Shown: positions 28,887 to 38,203, numbered from the stretch's first letter. The stretch: 64,000 bases of DNA from JBDTCO01 sp039923495 (GCA_039923495.1 JBDTCO010000146.1:18680-82679), one strand, 5' to 3'. Program-made: numbers and translations. The notes: a model not told the origin generated them from the letters alone.

Positions 28887-30314
28887 TCAGCCGCCGAACA
28901 CGCGCTGCGCCAGCGCGCTGGTCAGCTGGTGGTTCGGATCGAGGCGTCGGCGAATCGCGGCGAACTCGGCGAGCTTCCGGGCACCAAAGGCGCGCTGCAC
29001 ATCGATGGGGCGGAGCACGGCGTCCTTCGCGAAGTAGAAGCGGCCGCCGGCGGCGATGACGCGCTCGGAGAGGCGCTCGGTGACCCTGGCGACCCGCTCG
29101 CGCCAGCGTGTCTGGCTCGTGTCGCGTATGGGAAAGTCCATGGCGAGGGACCAGCCGTCGAGCGCGTGCGTGAGCAGGTAGTCATCGGCGCGGTGACGCT
29201 TCATCACACCGAGGTAGCTCGTGAAGTCCTCTTCCTGACAGATGCGCAGCACGTCGCGCAGACTCGAGCGTGCGCCCTCGTCGGGGACGAAGACCTGGTA
29301 CTGGATGAAACCACCGGGACCGTACGCCAGCCGCCAGTCGGGGACGTAGTCGAGCAGGAACGCGAACGCGACGTGCGACTGGAGGTAGGTGTCCCCATCG
29401 TCGATGCGTGCCTTCTGAAACTTGGCCCAGTTCACGAGCTGCACGAACGGATCGCGCAGGAAGGGTCGCATGACCCGCCACAGGTGCTTCTTCGGCAGCC
29501 CGAACATCGACGACGGCAGGTCCTGCTTGTCGACGTCGAGCGAGCGAGAGGGATCGCGATCTTCGTCGCCGTGGAGATAGTGCGCGACGTGCAGCTGACC
29601 ACGACCGAGGTCGTCGCCGGACGCGAAGCAATCGAGCCAGCCGACGAGGTAGTCGGCATCGGGGAGGTGCTGCTCGAAGAGATCGAACATCTCGTCGAGC
29701 GAGCGGCCGGAGCGCGCACGCACGCGCATGAGGCCGCTATCGACCTTCTTCGTACGCATCCGGATGCGCGTGATCACACCGAGCAGCCCGAGCCCACCGA
29801 CAGCCGCGCGGAAGAGCTCGGTGTTCTCGGTGCGAGAGAGCGTGCGGAGCTCCCCGTCGGGCGAGAGCAGGTCGATGCTCTCGAGCTGGTCGCCGAACGC
29901 GCCGACCCGGAAGTTGTTCTTGCCGTGCACGTTCATCGAGACGCAGCCTGCGAGCGTGGGTCGCATCGTGCCGGGAACGACGCGGGGCCACCAGCCGTCG
30001 CCGAGGATGCGGCGCCACAGGCCCTCGATGGTGACGCCGGGCTGCGCGTCGACGATGCCGGTCACGGGATCCCACGCGTTGATGCGATCGAGCCCCGTCA
30101 GATCGACGACGACGCCGCCCTCGCCGATGGACGCGTCACCATAGCTGCGCCCCGAGCCGCGGAACGTGAGCGGCAGGCCGTCCCGCGCTGCGTGGGCGAA
30201 GACGGCGCGCAGCTCGTCGACGTCGCGCGGCTTCACCGACCGCGACGCCACCTGCACCGCGCGACCGAACCCGTCGAGCACACGCCACGGTGCGCTGGTA
30301 GCCAGCGACGTCAT
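28887..30314 (-). CDS. FAD-binding oxidoreductase, DprE1-like
   Basis: A 475-residue PCMH-type flavoenzyme. The FAD-binding half has TFRGSGRSYGDASIGEGG and VVPGTMRPTLAGCVSMNVHGK; the rest fits the aldonolactone/alditol-oxidase fold. It is most like DprE1, the decaprenylphosphoryl-ribose 2-oxidase that with DprE2 makes arabinose donor for mycobacterial walls. The adjoining gene, overlapping by ATGA, is a DprE2-like short-chain dehydrogenase, which strengthens the pairing. Mycobacterial DprE1 inhibitor-target Cys was not checked here. The sugar-lipid substrate is an inference; a related lactone oxidase cannot be excluded. Confidence 0.75.
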   Translation of the reverse strand: MTSLATSAPWRVLDGFGRAVQVASRSVKPRDVDELRAVFAHAARDGLPLTFRGSGRSYGDASIGEGGVVVDLTGLDRINAWDPVTGIVDAQPGVTIEGLWRRILGDGWWPRVVPGTMRPTLAGCVSMNVHGKNNFRVGAFGDQLESIDLLSPDGELRTLSRTENTELFRAAVGGLGLLGVITRIRMRTKKVDSGLMRVRARSGRSLDEMFDLFEQHLPDADYLVGWLDCFASGDDLGRGQLHVAHYLHGDEDRDPSRSLDVDKQDLPSSMFGLPKKHLWRVMRPFLRDPFVQLVNWAKFQKARIDDGDTYLQSHVAFAFLLDYVPDWRLAYGPGGFIQYQVFVPDEGARSSLRDVLRICQEEDFTSYLGVMKRHRADDYLLTHALDGWSLAMDFPIRDTSQTRWRERVARVTERLSERVIAAGGRFYFAKDAVLRPIDVQRAFGARKLAEFAAIRRRLDPNHQLTSALAQRVFGG

Positions 30315-31036
30315 CAGAAGTTGAGCCGCCGGAAGATGAACGAGGGCAGCATGCGAACGACGAGCGCGATGATCGCCCAGATGCCGGGCACGAAGCCGCT
30401 CGCGGAGGTGCCACGTTTGACGAGCGCGATGGACTCGTCGGCCGCGCGCTCCGGCGAGATCATGAGCGGGAGCTTCTGGCCACCGAGCATCGCCGTGTCG
30501 ACGAAGCCGGGCTTGATGGTCACCACGTTGACGCCGTAGCGCGAGCAGCGATTGCGCAGCGCCTCGAGGTACGTGGACAGCGCGGCCTTCGAGGTGCAGT
30601 AGCCCGGGTTGCCGCGACGGCCGCGCTCGCCGGCGATGCTGGAGATGCCGACGAGGTTGCCGGACTTCTGCGCCTCGAAGCGGGCGGCGGCGAGCCCGAG
30701 CCACGCCATCGCCCCGAGCACGTTGACGGCCAGCATCTGCTGATCCTTCGCGAAGTCGTACTCGTGCTCCTCGAACGACGGCATGACACCGGCCGCGTAC
30801 ACGATGGTGTCGATGCCGCCGAGGTCCGCGACGATGCGCTCCCACAGCGGCGCGATCTCGGCCGCGTGCTCGACGTCGTGCGCGTACGTGCGCATCTTGC
30901 CGGCTGCGACCTCGTCGAGCTGTGCCTGACGACGACCGACGATGGCGACGTCGGCCCCCTCCGCGAGGAGCTGGCGCGCGATGGAAGCGCCGATGCCCGA
31001 AGAGGCACCGACGACGATCGCCTTCTTGATTTGCAC
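30314..31036 (-). CDS. Short-chain dehydrogenase, DprE2-like
   Basis: A 240-residue NAD(P)H-dependent SDR with the cofactor motif VVGASSGIG, the active-site set SSIAG (Ser) and Y-x3-K (YCTSK), and the NAG-type strand (AAGVMP). The C-terminus ends in a hydrophobic stretch (FVPGIWAIIALVVRMLPSF) that would tether it to the membrane, also found in DprE2-type epimerase partners. It starts 4 bp after the DUF2505 gene and overlaps the FAD oxidoreductase. With the flavoenzyme it would carry out oxidation-reduction epimerisation of a lipid-linked sugar; that substrate is inferred. Confidence 0.77.
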   Translation of the reverse strand: MQIKKAIVVGASSGIGASIARQLLAEGADVAIVGRRQAQLDEVAAGKMRTYAHDVEHAAEIAPLWERIVADLGGIDTIVYAAGVMPSFEEHEYDFAKDQQMLAVNVLGAMAWLGLAAARFEAQKSGNLVGISSIAGERGRRGNPGYCTSKAALSTYLEALRNRCSRYGVNVVTIKPGFVDTAMLGGQKLPLMISPERAADESIALVKRGTSASGFVPGIWAIIALVVRMLPSFIFRRLNF

Positions 31037-31040
31037 GCTC

Positions 31041-31559
31041 TTACGTGCGCGACTTCAAGAACTGCGCGAAGGCCTGCGCCTCCTCGTCGAGCAGCTTCTT
31101 CGCCTCGCTGATGATGAGCGACTCCGCGATGCCTGCGAGCGGCTTCAGCAGGAACGGCAGCCCGACGACCTTGAGGTCGCCGGAGAGGGTGCGCTCGGTG
31201 CGACCGCCGACATCGCGAAACGTGATCGTCCCGCTGTTGTCGAGGTGCTTGTTCACGCGCGCGTCGGTGGCGACGTTCTTGAACGTGAGGCGCTTGGCGG
31301 CGCGGTCGAGCACCGACTCCTGCACGAAGGCGAGGATCTCGGGCGGGACGGCCTTCGGGCCGATCTTCTTGATGATCGGCACCGGGACGACGCGGATCTT
31401 CCACTCGAGGCGATCGCCGTCTTCCTTGCGGTCGACGGGCTTCATGTCGCTGACGGACTTCATGTTGGCCTTCATGAAGTCGGGAAAGCCGGGGTCGGCC
31501 ATGCCCGCGATGACCTGGTCGATCGACGCGTCGAAGGTGTGCTTGAGCTCGAATTTCAT
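31041..31559 (-). CDS. DUF2505/SRPBCC-like protein
   Basis: A 172-residue soluble protein starting MKFELKHTFDASIDQVIAGM, the usual opening of DUF2505 proteins, which have the START/SRPBCC lipid-binding fold. The pattern of long strands (IRVVPVPIIKKI, LTFKNVATDARV) and a final helix (IISEAKKLLDEEAQAFAQFL) fits. The 13 extra codons from 31598 lack the conserved start and are left out. It lies 4 bp upstream of the SDR in the same unit. A lipid-handling role is suggested by fold and neighbours only. Confidence 0.72.
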   Translation of the reverse strand: MKFELKHTFDASIDQVIAGMADPGFPDFMKANMKSVSDMKPVDRKEDGDRLEWKIRVVPVPIIKKIGPKAVPPEILAFVQESVLDRAAKRLTFKNVATDARVNKHLDNSGTITFRDVGGRTERTLSGDLKVVGLPFLLKPLAGIAESLIISEAKKLLDEEAQAFAQFLKSRT

Positions 31560-31602
31560 GGCGCAGAAGATACCCGCCCCGGCGTCGCGCGCAAACACTC
31601 CG

Positions 31603-31824
31603 TCAGAGCGACCTGTGTGACTTCACCTGGAGCGTCGGGGTACCGAAGCCGATCCCGAAGCCGCCCTCCTCGACGGTGCCCTCGACCTCGACCTTGTGGC
31701 CCTTCTTGTGGAGCGCGGCATCACCACCCTCGAGGCGGTAGCTCTTGCCGTCGTCTCCTTCGAGGGTCCAGTAGCCGCCCTCGAGGTCGGAGTGCTCGAC
31801 GGTGCCCTTGATCTTCTTGGCCAT
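31603..31824 (-). CDS. Small acidic protein of unknown function
   Basis: A 73-residue protein, MAKKIKGTVEHSDLEGGYWT at the start, with beta-rich, Gly/Glu-rich sequence (YRLEGGDAALHKKGHKVEVE, GTVEEGGFG). The pattern recalls OB-fold or DUF5818-like small proteins, but I would not assign a function. It lies between the methyltransferase and DUF2505 genes in the same direction. Confidence 0.6.
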   Translation of the reverse strand: MAKKIKGTVEHSDLEGGYWTLEGDDGKSYRLEGGDAALHKKGHKVEVEGTVEEGGFGIGFGTPTLQVKSHRSL

Positions 31825-31849
31825 GGTTGGGTCCTTTCCGTACTCGAAG

Positions 31850-32647
31850 TTACGTGGAGCGCGAGGCAGCGAACAGGGTGCGCTTGAAGCCGAAGAACAG
31901 CGGCGCGTCGGGGAGCGCCTCGTGGAGCGCGACGCGGAAGCGCTCGAGAAAGGGTGCGCGCTCGTGCGGCAGCAGGCGCTCGACGTAGGGGATCGCGGCG
32001 GTCCCCTTGAGCCACTCCGCGGCCGCGTCCGAATCGGGCAGCACGTGCGGGTAGACCTTCTCGTACGCGACGATGGAGGAGCCACCGCTGCTCCACAACA
32101 GGCGGGCGTAGTCGCGTACGGGCAGCGTCGGACGATCGGCCACGCGACCTTGCAGCGTCTGGCGGAACAGCGCCTCATCGGCGACCGCCACGAGCGTGCG
32201 GTGCGCGACGCTGTCGTGGTTCGACGGGAGCTGCACCACGATGCGGCCGCCCGGTGCAACGCACGCGAACAGCCTCGGCACGAGCCTCGTGTGCTCCGGC
32301 ACCCACTGCAGCGCCGCGTGCGAGAAGACGAGGTCCCAGGCCGGCGGCTCGTCGCCGTGATCGTCGAGATGGACCTGATCCAGCGCCTCGATGGCCGCCT
32401 TCACGAAGCGCAGCCGCGGACGTTCGAGCTTCTTCGCGCGCTCGAGCATCTCCACGGACGTGTCGATGCCGATGACGCTCGCCGTCGGATACGCGTCCGC
32501 GAGCCGCGCCGTCAGCGCGCCCGTCCCACAGCCGAGATCGATGATGCGAGCGCCGTTGCGGAGCGGGCCCACGAGCGCGAGCGCGTCCTCGAACGGGAGC
32601 TCGCGCTCACGCAAGAAGCGCTCGTACTGCGCGGGATCCCAGGGCAC
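31850..32647 (-). CDS. tam: Class I SAM methyltransferase, trans-aconitate type
   Basis: A 265-residue methyltransferase with the SAM-binding motif I IIDLGCGTGALTARL, motif II GIDTSVEML and the post-motif FSHAALQWVPEH. The opening WDPAQYERFLRERE and the order of blocks resemble trans-aconitate 2-methyltransferase (Tam), which methylates trans-aconitate formed from the citric-acid cycle. Related methyltransferases share these features, so the substrate is a reasonable guess and not proof. It heads the five-gene minus-strand run that ends in the DprE1-like gene. Confidence 0.75.
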   Translation of the reverse strand: MPWDPAQYERFLRERELPFEDALALVGPLRNGARIIDLGCGTGALTARLADAYPTASVIGIDTSVEMLERAKKLERPRLRFVKAAIEALDQVHLDDHGDEPPAWDLVFSHAALQWVPEHTRLVPRLFACVAPGGRIVVQLPSNHDSVAHRTLVAVADEALFRQTLQGRVADRPTLPVRDYARLLWSSGGSSIVAYEKVYPHVLPDSDAAAEWLKGTAAIPYVERLLPHERAPFLERFRVALHEALPDAPLFFGFKRTLFAASRST

Positions 32648-32755
32648 GAAAGGAGTGTAGCGCGGGATCGCGCCATGCGACCGCGGACCCTGATTGCAGT
32701 CGGTGTCGCAGCCGGCGCTCGACGTGGTCCCTCCGCCGACGGAGGCGAACAGGGT

Positions 32756-34957
32756 TCAGTACTCGATGCCGTCGTCCTTGACCCAGTCGGCGTCGACCTT
32801 CAGCGACGGCAGGTAGTCCTTGTGATCGTAGAGCCACACGTAGCGCGTGTAGATGGCGAGCGCCTTCTTCATGTACTCGCGGGTCTGCGTGTAGGGGCAG
32901 AGCTCGATGAACTCGTCGAGGGGGCGATCGCCATACTTCGAGAGCCACTTCTCCATCGCCTTCGGGCCCGCGTTGTAGCTGCCGGCGCCGATGGCGAGCT
33001 GGCCCTTGAACTTCTGAAGCAGGTGGCCGATGTACCAGGCGCCGAAGCGAATGTTGCCCTCGGGATCGTAGAGGACGTCGTCGGTGTACGGCAGGCCCAC
33101 GTGCTCGGCGACCTTCTTGCTGGTCGGCGGGATCATCTGCAGGAGGCCGATGGCGTCCGCGTACGAGACGTCGTGCGGGTTGTACGCCGACTCCTTCTGC
33201 ATGATCGTGTAGAGGTACTCGGGCGGGTTCTTCCCCGACGGGCTGTACTTCTCGACGAAGGCCCGATACGCACGCGGGTACACGAGCTCCCACCAGCTGC
33301 GCGCCGCCTCCACGACGTACGGATCGAGCGCGAGCGCGTGGCCCGCGTGCGCCTCCGCGAGCCGGTGGATGCGATAGAAGTCCTGACCGCGCAGGTAGCG
33401 ATCGAACAGCACCGGCAGCGCGCGCGCCGCGGTGTAGCGACGAACGAGATCGTTCTCGACCTTCTGCAGCTCGAACGACGCCTCGACGGGGAGGCCCGCG
33501 GCGAGCAGCTCGTCGACTCGCGCGACCGCCGGATCGCGCACCACCTGGCGGTCGGGATCGTGGCTCAGCTCGGGCAGCGACTCGGTCGAGACCTCGCCGG
33601 TGCGGCCGAAGACGTCGACGGGCTGGCTCTTTTCCGCGAGGCGCAGGCGCGACAGGAGCGCGTAGTGCGTGAACGGCCGCTCGCGCGCGAGCTTGTGCCA
33701 CGCGTCGAGCGCTTCCTTCGTGCGACCGAGCCTGTCGAGCGCGAGCGCACGGAAGTACCCGCCCTTCCCTGCCGAGAGATCACCGCGGCCCTCCGAGAGC
33801 GTCGTGAAGTCGGCGAGCGCGCCGGTGACGTCGCCGTCGAGCCAGCGCGAGAAGCCGAGGTACCAGCGCGCGTCATCGGCGAACGTCGTCTGGCCGTAGC
33901 GCCTCAGCGTGTCCTCGAGCGCGGAGATCGCGTCCTTGTAGTGACCGCGGTTGAACTCGAGCCAGCCGGCGAGGAACGACGCCTCCGACGCGTTCTTGCA
34001 GCGCGGGAACTTCGCGACCAGCTCGCGGTAGCCCACGATCGCCTCGGCGTCGTGATCGGCACGGCTCAGCGCGCGTGAGCCGTGGAACAGCGCCTCCGCC
34101 TTCTGCTCGTCGGTGGGCAGGCGCATCCACAGGCCGAGCAGCTTCTGCGCGGCGACATCGTACTCGCGCCGCATGTGGAACAGCGTGGTCGCGTACCAGT
34201 AGTCGGCGTCGTCGCGCTGCGCCTGCGGGAGCTCTGCGGGCAGGAGCTTCAGCTCCTCGAGCGCCTGCTGCCAGCCGCGGTTGTTGCTCATGATCTTCGC
34301 GCGGTGGATGCGCTCGGGCACGGTGATCGTGGTCGCAGGATCGAGCGCGCCCATGCGATCGAGCGCCACCTGCGCGAGCGGATGCAGTGGGTGCTCGAGG
34401 TACACCTTGCGGAACAGCAGCGCTGCCTTCGCCTTGCCCGGCTCGAGCTCCGCTATGTGGAAGCGACACGCCGCCAGGTCGATCTCGGGCACGGGGCGCG
34501 TGATGACCGTCTCGTACAGCTTGCGCGCCACGTCGGCGCGACCGAGCAGCCGCGCCGCGTCCGCCTCGCGCCCGATGGCCGCGGGCGCGAAGCGACTCTT
34601 CATGTGCGACAGCTTCTCGAAGTGCACGAGCGCCGCCTCGGGCTGGCCGTCGAGCAGCTCGGCCTGCGCGAGTCCCCACAGCGCGTAGTCGGGGTTGCGC
34701 AGCTTGCCCGCCACCTCGACGAGCGGCCGCAGCTCGCGCTCCGCAGCGACGAGGTCGCCGGACCAGAGGAGACGAATACCGCGCCCCAGGCTCTCGGCCT
34801 CCGGCGTCACGCTGCCTTGCGGTGGCGCGGGCAGCCTGGGCGCGGACGGCGGCCCCTTCACGACGGGCGTGCGCTTGCTCGACCCCGGCCTGAGCGGCAC
34901 GGCGCCCGCACCGACGGCGAACAATAAAGAGAGCGAGACGAGCGCACGACTGGGCAT
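32756..34957 (-). CDS. slt: TPR-fused soluble lytic murein transglycosylase
   Basis: A 733-residue exported enzyme. A signal peptide (1-19) precedes about 520 residues of TPR-like helical repeats, the doughnut domain of Slt70, and a C-terminal SLT domain with the catalytic Glu in IMQKESAYNPHDVSYADAIG and the AGSYNAGPKAMEKWL motif. It cleaves peptidoglycan between MurNAc and GlcNAc, giving anhydro-muropeptides. Length and layout match Slt70-type enzymes, here a little longer. It is divergent from the glutaryl-CoA-type dehydrogenase (89-bp gap). Confidence 0.92.
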   Translation of the reverse strand: MPSRALVSLSLLFAVGAGAVPLRPGSSKRTPVVKGPPSAPRLPAPPQGSVTPEAESLGRGIRLLWSGDLVAAERELRPLVEVAGKLRNPDYALWGLAQAELLDGQPEAALVHFEKLSHMKSRFAPAAIGREADAARLLGRADVARKLYETVITRPVPEIDLAACRFHIAELEPGKAKAALLFRKVYLEHPLHPLAQVALDRMGALDPATTITVPERIHRAKIMSNNRGWQQALEELKLLPAELPQAQRDDADYWYATTLFHMRREYDVAAQKLLGLWMRLPTDEQKAEALFHGSRALSRADHDAEAIVGYRELVAKFPRCKNASEASFLAGWLEFNRGHYKDAISALEDTLRRYGQTTFADDARWYLGFSRWLDGDVTGALADFTTLSEGRGDLSAGKGGYFRALALDRLGRTKEALDAWHKLARERPFTHYALLSRLRLAEKSQPVDVFGRTGEVSTESLPELSHDPDRQVVRDPAVARVDELLAAGLPVEASFELQKVENDLVRRYTAARALPVLFDRYLRGQDFYRIHRLAEAHAGHALALDPYVVEAARSWWELVYPRAYRAFVEKYSPSGKNPPEYLYTIMQKESAYNPHDVSYADAIGLLQMIPPTSKKVAEHVGLPYTDDVLYDPEGNIRFGAWYIGHLLQKFKGQLAIGAGSYNAGPKAMEKWLSKYGDRPLDEFIELCPYTQTREYMKKALAIYTRYVWLYDHKDYLPSLKVDADWVKDDGIEY

Positions 34958-35046
34958 CGACGGCGAGCCTAGCCCCGCGAGATCGCCACCTCTAGTTTTC
35001 GGCGCCTGCTCGACGTTGCGTTTTCGCTCGTGGTAGACCGACGACC

Positions 35047-36213
35047 ATGCCCTTCTCCGGTGTCGACTACTACGCGCTCGATGACCTTCTCACCGAGGAC
35101 GAGCGCATCGTCCGGGACACCATGCGGCGCTTCGTCGATGAGGAGGTGCTGCCCGGCATCGGCATGCACTTCCGCAACGGCACGTTCCCGATGACGCTGC
35201 CGAAGCGCCTCGGCGAGATGGGCGCGCTCGGCGCGTCGATCGAAGGCTACGGCTGCGCGGGCCTCGGCCCCGTCGCCTACGGCCTCATCATGCAGGAGCT
35301 CGAGCGCGCAGACTCGGGCGTGCGTAGCTTCGCGTCGGTGCAGGGCTCGCTCGTCATGCACCCGATCGCCACCTTCGGCTCCGAGGCGCAGAAGCAGAAG
35401 TGGCTCCCGCGGATGGCGCGCGGCGAGGCGATCGGCTGCTTCGGCCTCACCGAGCCCGACTTCGGCTCGAACCCGGCCGGCATGCGCGCGACTGCCAAGA
35501 AGGTCGGCGACAAATGGGTGATCAACGGCGATAAGCGCTGGATCACCTCGGGCGGGCTCGCCGATGTCGCCTTGTGCTGGGCCCGCACCCCCGACGGCGT
35601 GCGTGGCTTCCTCGTCGAGCGCGGCACGCCAGGCTTCTCGACGCGCGACATCGACGGCAAGTTCTCGCTGCGCGCGTCGGTCACGTCCGAGCTCGTGTTC
35701 GAGGACTGCGCGGTCGGCAACGACGCGATGCTGCCCGGCGCCATCGGCATCAAGGCGCCGCTCGAGTGCCTGGCGAGCGCGCGCTTCGGCATCTCGTTCG
35801 GCGTCATCGGCGCGGCGATGGCCTGCTACGACGAGGCGCTGCGCTACACGAAGGACCGCACGCAGTTCGGCGACAAGCCGCTCGCCGGTCACCAGCTCGT
35901 GCAGCTCAAGCTCGTCGACATGCTGACCGAGATCACGAAGGCCCAGCTCCTCATCCTGCGGCTCGGTCGACTGAAGGAGCAGAAGCGCGCCACCGTCGCG
36001 CAGATCTCGATGGCCAAGCGCAACAACGTGAAGATGGCGCTCACCATCGCCCGCAACGCTCGCGATCTGCTCGGCGCGAACGGCATCACCGACGAGTACC
36101 AGTGCGGCCGCCACATGTGCAACCTCGAGTCGGTCTTCACCTACGAGGGCACCGACCACATCCACACGCTCATCATCGGGCAGGACATCACGGGTCTCGC
36201 GGCGTTCACGTAG
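35047..36213 (+). CDS. Acyl-CoA dehydrogenase, glutaryl-CoA dehydrogenase type
   Basis: A 388-residue flavoenzyme with the ACAD signatures GCFGLTEPDFGSN and the C-terminal catalytic Glu in TYEGTDHIHTLIIGQDITG (Glu367). The TYEGT-x-x-IHTLIIG form and the RDLLGANGI stretch are typical of glutaryl-CoA dehydrogenase, which oxidises and decarboxylates glutaryl-CoA to crotonyl-CoA in Lys/Trp breakdown. The Arg that binds the glutaryl carboxylate (near RADSGVRSF) is present in type. No other Lys-degradation gene is nearby. The gene precedes the bufferin operon by 86 bp. Confidence 0.87.
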   Translation: MPFSGVDYYALDDLLTEDERIVRDTMRRFVDEEVLPGIGMHFRNGTFPMTLPKRLGEMGALGASIEGYGCAGLGPVAYGLIMQELERADSGVRSFASVQGSLVMHPIATFGSEAQKQKWLPRMARGEAIGCFGLTEPDFGSNPAGMRATAKKVGDKWVINGDKRWITSGGLADVALCWARTPDGVRGFLVERGTPGFSTRDIDGKFSLRASVTSELVFEDCAVGNDAMLPGAIGIKAPLECLASARFGISFGVIGAAMACYDEALRYTKDRTQFGDKPLAGHQLVQLKLVDMLTEITKAQLLILRLGRLKEQKRATVAQISMAKRNNVKMALTIARNARDLLGANGITDEYQCGRHMCNLESVFTYEGTDHIHTLIIGQDITGLAAFT

Positions 36214-36299
36214 CCGATCTTTTTTCGTTACCAAGCGGAGCGACGTCCGTATGGGATGTGCGCGCTCGACGCGCCCCCGAAACACACAGGAGTTTTCCC

Positions 36300-36560
36300 A
36301 TGACCATCAAAGGTGCATTCGTCGTCGCTTCCGTCGCTGGCCTCTTCGCTTCCATGGCACCGCTCACCGCCTCTGCCGACAAGACGGGCGCCGAGGTGAA
36401 GTGCGACGGCGTCAACGCGTGCAAGGGAAAGAGCGGCTGCAAGAGCGCGAAGAACGACTGCGCGGGCAAGAACGGCTGCAAGGGTCAGGGCTTCATGAAG
36501 ACGACCGCGAAGGACTGCAAGGCCAAGGGCGGCACCGTCGACACGGCCATGGCGAAGTAG
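36300..36560 (+). CDS. bufA: Bufferin-type RiPP precursor, Cys-rich exported peptide (DUF2282-like)
   Basis: An 86-residue precursor. A signal peptide (1-26, MTIKGAFVVASVAG...TASA) is followed by a Lys/Gly-rich core with six Cys at 35, 41, 47, 54, 60 and 73. Visible repeat blocks are NACKGKSGCK and KNGCKGQGF, the CKGxxxC / CKGQGF patterns of bufferin precursors. In that family the adjacent DUF692 oxidase converts Cys residues to heterocycles, and the exported peptide binds copper. The start ATG at 36300 has AGGAG upstream. The exact modified residues cannot be told. The next gene starts 3 bp after its stop. Confidence 0.87.
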   Translation: MTIKGAFVVASVAGLFASMAPLTASADKTGAEVKCDGVNACKGKSGCKSAKNDCAGKNGCKGQGFMKTTAKDCKAKGGTVDTAMAK

Positions 36561-36563
36561 CAC

Positions 36564-37412
36564 ATGTCGCACCTCGGCCACGGCATCGGCCTCCGGCGGG
36601 AGCACTACAGCGCGTTCGTCTCCGACGACGCGCCTGCGCCCGCGGAGGTCGACTGGCTCGAGGTCATCACCGAGAACTTCCTCGTGCCCGGCGGCAATCC
36701 GCGCCGGGTGCTGCGGAAGGTCCGTGAGCGCTGGCCCGTCGTGATGCACGGGGTCAGCCTCTCCATCGGCTCCACCGATCCGCTCGATCTCGACTACCTC
36801 GACTCCGTGCGCGCGCTCGCCACCGAGATCGAGCCCGCCTGGGTCTCCGACCACGTGTGCTGGGGTGTCGTCGATGGTCGCAACGCCCACGATCTCCTGC
36901 CGCTACCCTACAACGAGGACTCGCTCACGCACGTCGTCGCGCGCGTTGCGGCCGTGCAGGAGCGGCTGGGCAGACAGCTCGTGCTCGAGAACGTGTCGAG
37001 CTACGTCGAGTTCGCGTCCTCCGATCTCACAGAGGCGCAGTTCCTCTCCGAGCTCGCGACGCGCGCCGACTGCCGCCTCCTCGTCGACGTGAACAACATC
37101 TTCGTCAGCGCCCACAACCACGGCTGGAACGCGCACGACTACCTCCGCGCGTTGCCGCGGGATCGCGTCGCGCAGTACCACCTCGCCGGTCCGAGCGCGC
37201 ACGAGGGGCTCTGGCTCGACACGCACGATCATCCCGTGCTCGACGAGGTGTGGTCGCTCTACGAGACCGCGCTCGAGCTGCTCGGTCCGCACCCGACGCT
37301 CGTCGAGTGGGACGCGAGCATCCCGCCACTGGGGCGCGTCATCGAGGAGTCGACGCACGCGCGTCGCGTCGAGGCCGCCTTCCTGGCGCGTGCCCACGTG
37401 AGCGCCAGATGA
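36564..37412 (+). CDS. bufB: Multinuclear non-heme iron oxidase (MNIO, DUF692), BufB type
   Basis: A 282-residue TIM-barrel enzyme of the DUF692 family. Metal-binding residues of the fold are all present: His62 (MHGVSLSIGS), Asp96/His97 (SDHVCW), Glu142/Asn143 (LENVSSY), Asp175/Asn177 (LVDVNN), His206 (QYHLAG), Asp222/His223 (DTHDH) and Glu248 (VEWD). In characterised members two or three iron ions carry out oxidative changes on Cys of a partner peptide. The peptide here is the product of the preceding gene, 3 bp upstream; the next gene overlaps by ATGA. This is the core of the modification system. Confidence 0.92.
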   Translation: MSHLGHGIGLRREHYSAFVSDDAPAPAEVDWLEVITENFLVPGGNPRRVLRKVRERWPVVMHGVSLSIGSTDPLDLDYLDSVRALATEIEPAWVSDHVCWGVVDGRNAHDLLPLPYNEDSLTHVVARVAAVQERLGRQLVLENVSSYVEFASSDLTEAQFLSELATRADCRLLVDVNNIFVSAHNHGWNAHDYLRALPRDRVAQYHLAGPSAHEGLWLDTHDHPVLDEVWSLYETALELLGPHPTLVEWDASIPPLGRVIEESTHARRVEAAFLARAHVSAR

Positions 37413-38164
37413 GCGACCGCGTCCGCAAGCTGCAGCGCGAGCTCTCCGGCGTGATGCTCGACTCGCACGATCCGACCACGCTGCTGTCGCAGGTGCGCGG
37501 CGATGCGCGCGCGTCCGCCGAGGCGCGCATTGGCATCTACGCCAGCATGTACGTCGCGCGGCTCGTGGAGGTGCTCGGCGAGGTGTACCCGCTCACGGCG
37601 CGCTGGCTCGGCGACGAGGTCGACGACGTCTTCACCGAGTACGTGCGCACACACCCGAGCCGCAGCCCGTCGCTGCGCGCGTACGGCGATCGACTCGCCG
37701 ACTTCCTCGAGCCCCGCGGTGCGGTCGCGAGCCTCGCGCGGCTCGAGTGGGAGCGCTACGACGTGTTCGATGCGGCGGACGACGCGCTGCTGACGCGCGA
37801 CCGCCTCGCGTCGCTGCCGCCCGATGCGTACGCGACGCTCGAGCTGCGCGCGATCCGCGCGAGCGTGCTCTACACGTGCGACCACGATGCCGCCGCGTTG
37901 TTCGCGGCCGAGGCCGCGGTGGATGCCGAGGCCACGCCCACGACGCTGCTCGTGTGGCGCGATCCACCGCAGGTGTTCCACCGCGTCGTCGGGGCGAAGG
38001 AGGCCGAGCTGCTCCAGATGGTGCAGCGCGGAACCACGCTCGGTCTCCTGTGCGACGCGCTCGCGACCGACGAGCCCGACGAGAACACGGCGCAGGAAGC
38101 CTTCGCGTTCGTCGGTCGCTGGCTCGCCGACCACCTGCTCGTCGATTCGCTGCCGACCGACTGA
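37409..38164 (+). CDS. bufC: DUF2063 protein, BufC-type MNIO partner
   Basis: A 251-residue protein of the DUF2063 family, which nearly always follows a DUF692 gene. The N-terminal helical half (RIGIYASMYVARLVEVLGEVYPLTARWLGDE) is the conserved part and is expected to bring the precursor peptide to the oxidase; the C-terminal half is more variable. The start overlaps the bufB stop (ATGA), pointing to coupled translation and a stable BufB-BufC complex. No metal or catalytic motif is evident, consistent with a recognition subunit. Confidence 0.9.
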   Translation: MSDRVRKLQRELSGVMLDSHDPTTLLSQVRGDARASAEARIGIYASMYVARLVEVLGEVYPLTARWLGDEVDDVFTEYVRTHPSRSPSLRAYGDRLADFLEPRGAVASLARLEWERYDVFDAADDALLTRDRLASLPPDAYATLELRAIRASVLYTCDHDAAALFAAEAAVDAEATPTTLLVWRDPPQVFHRVVGAKEAELLQMVQRGTTLGLLCDALATDEPDENTAQEAFAFVGRWLADHLLVDSLPTD

Positions 38165-38203
38165 ACGAGCGAAACCAAGCGCGCCGGGCCGCGTATCTCC
38201 GCC

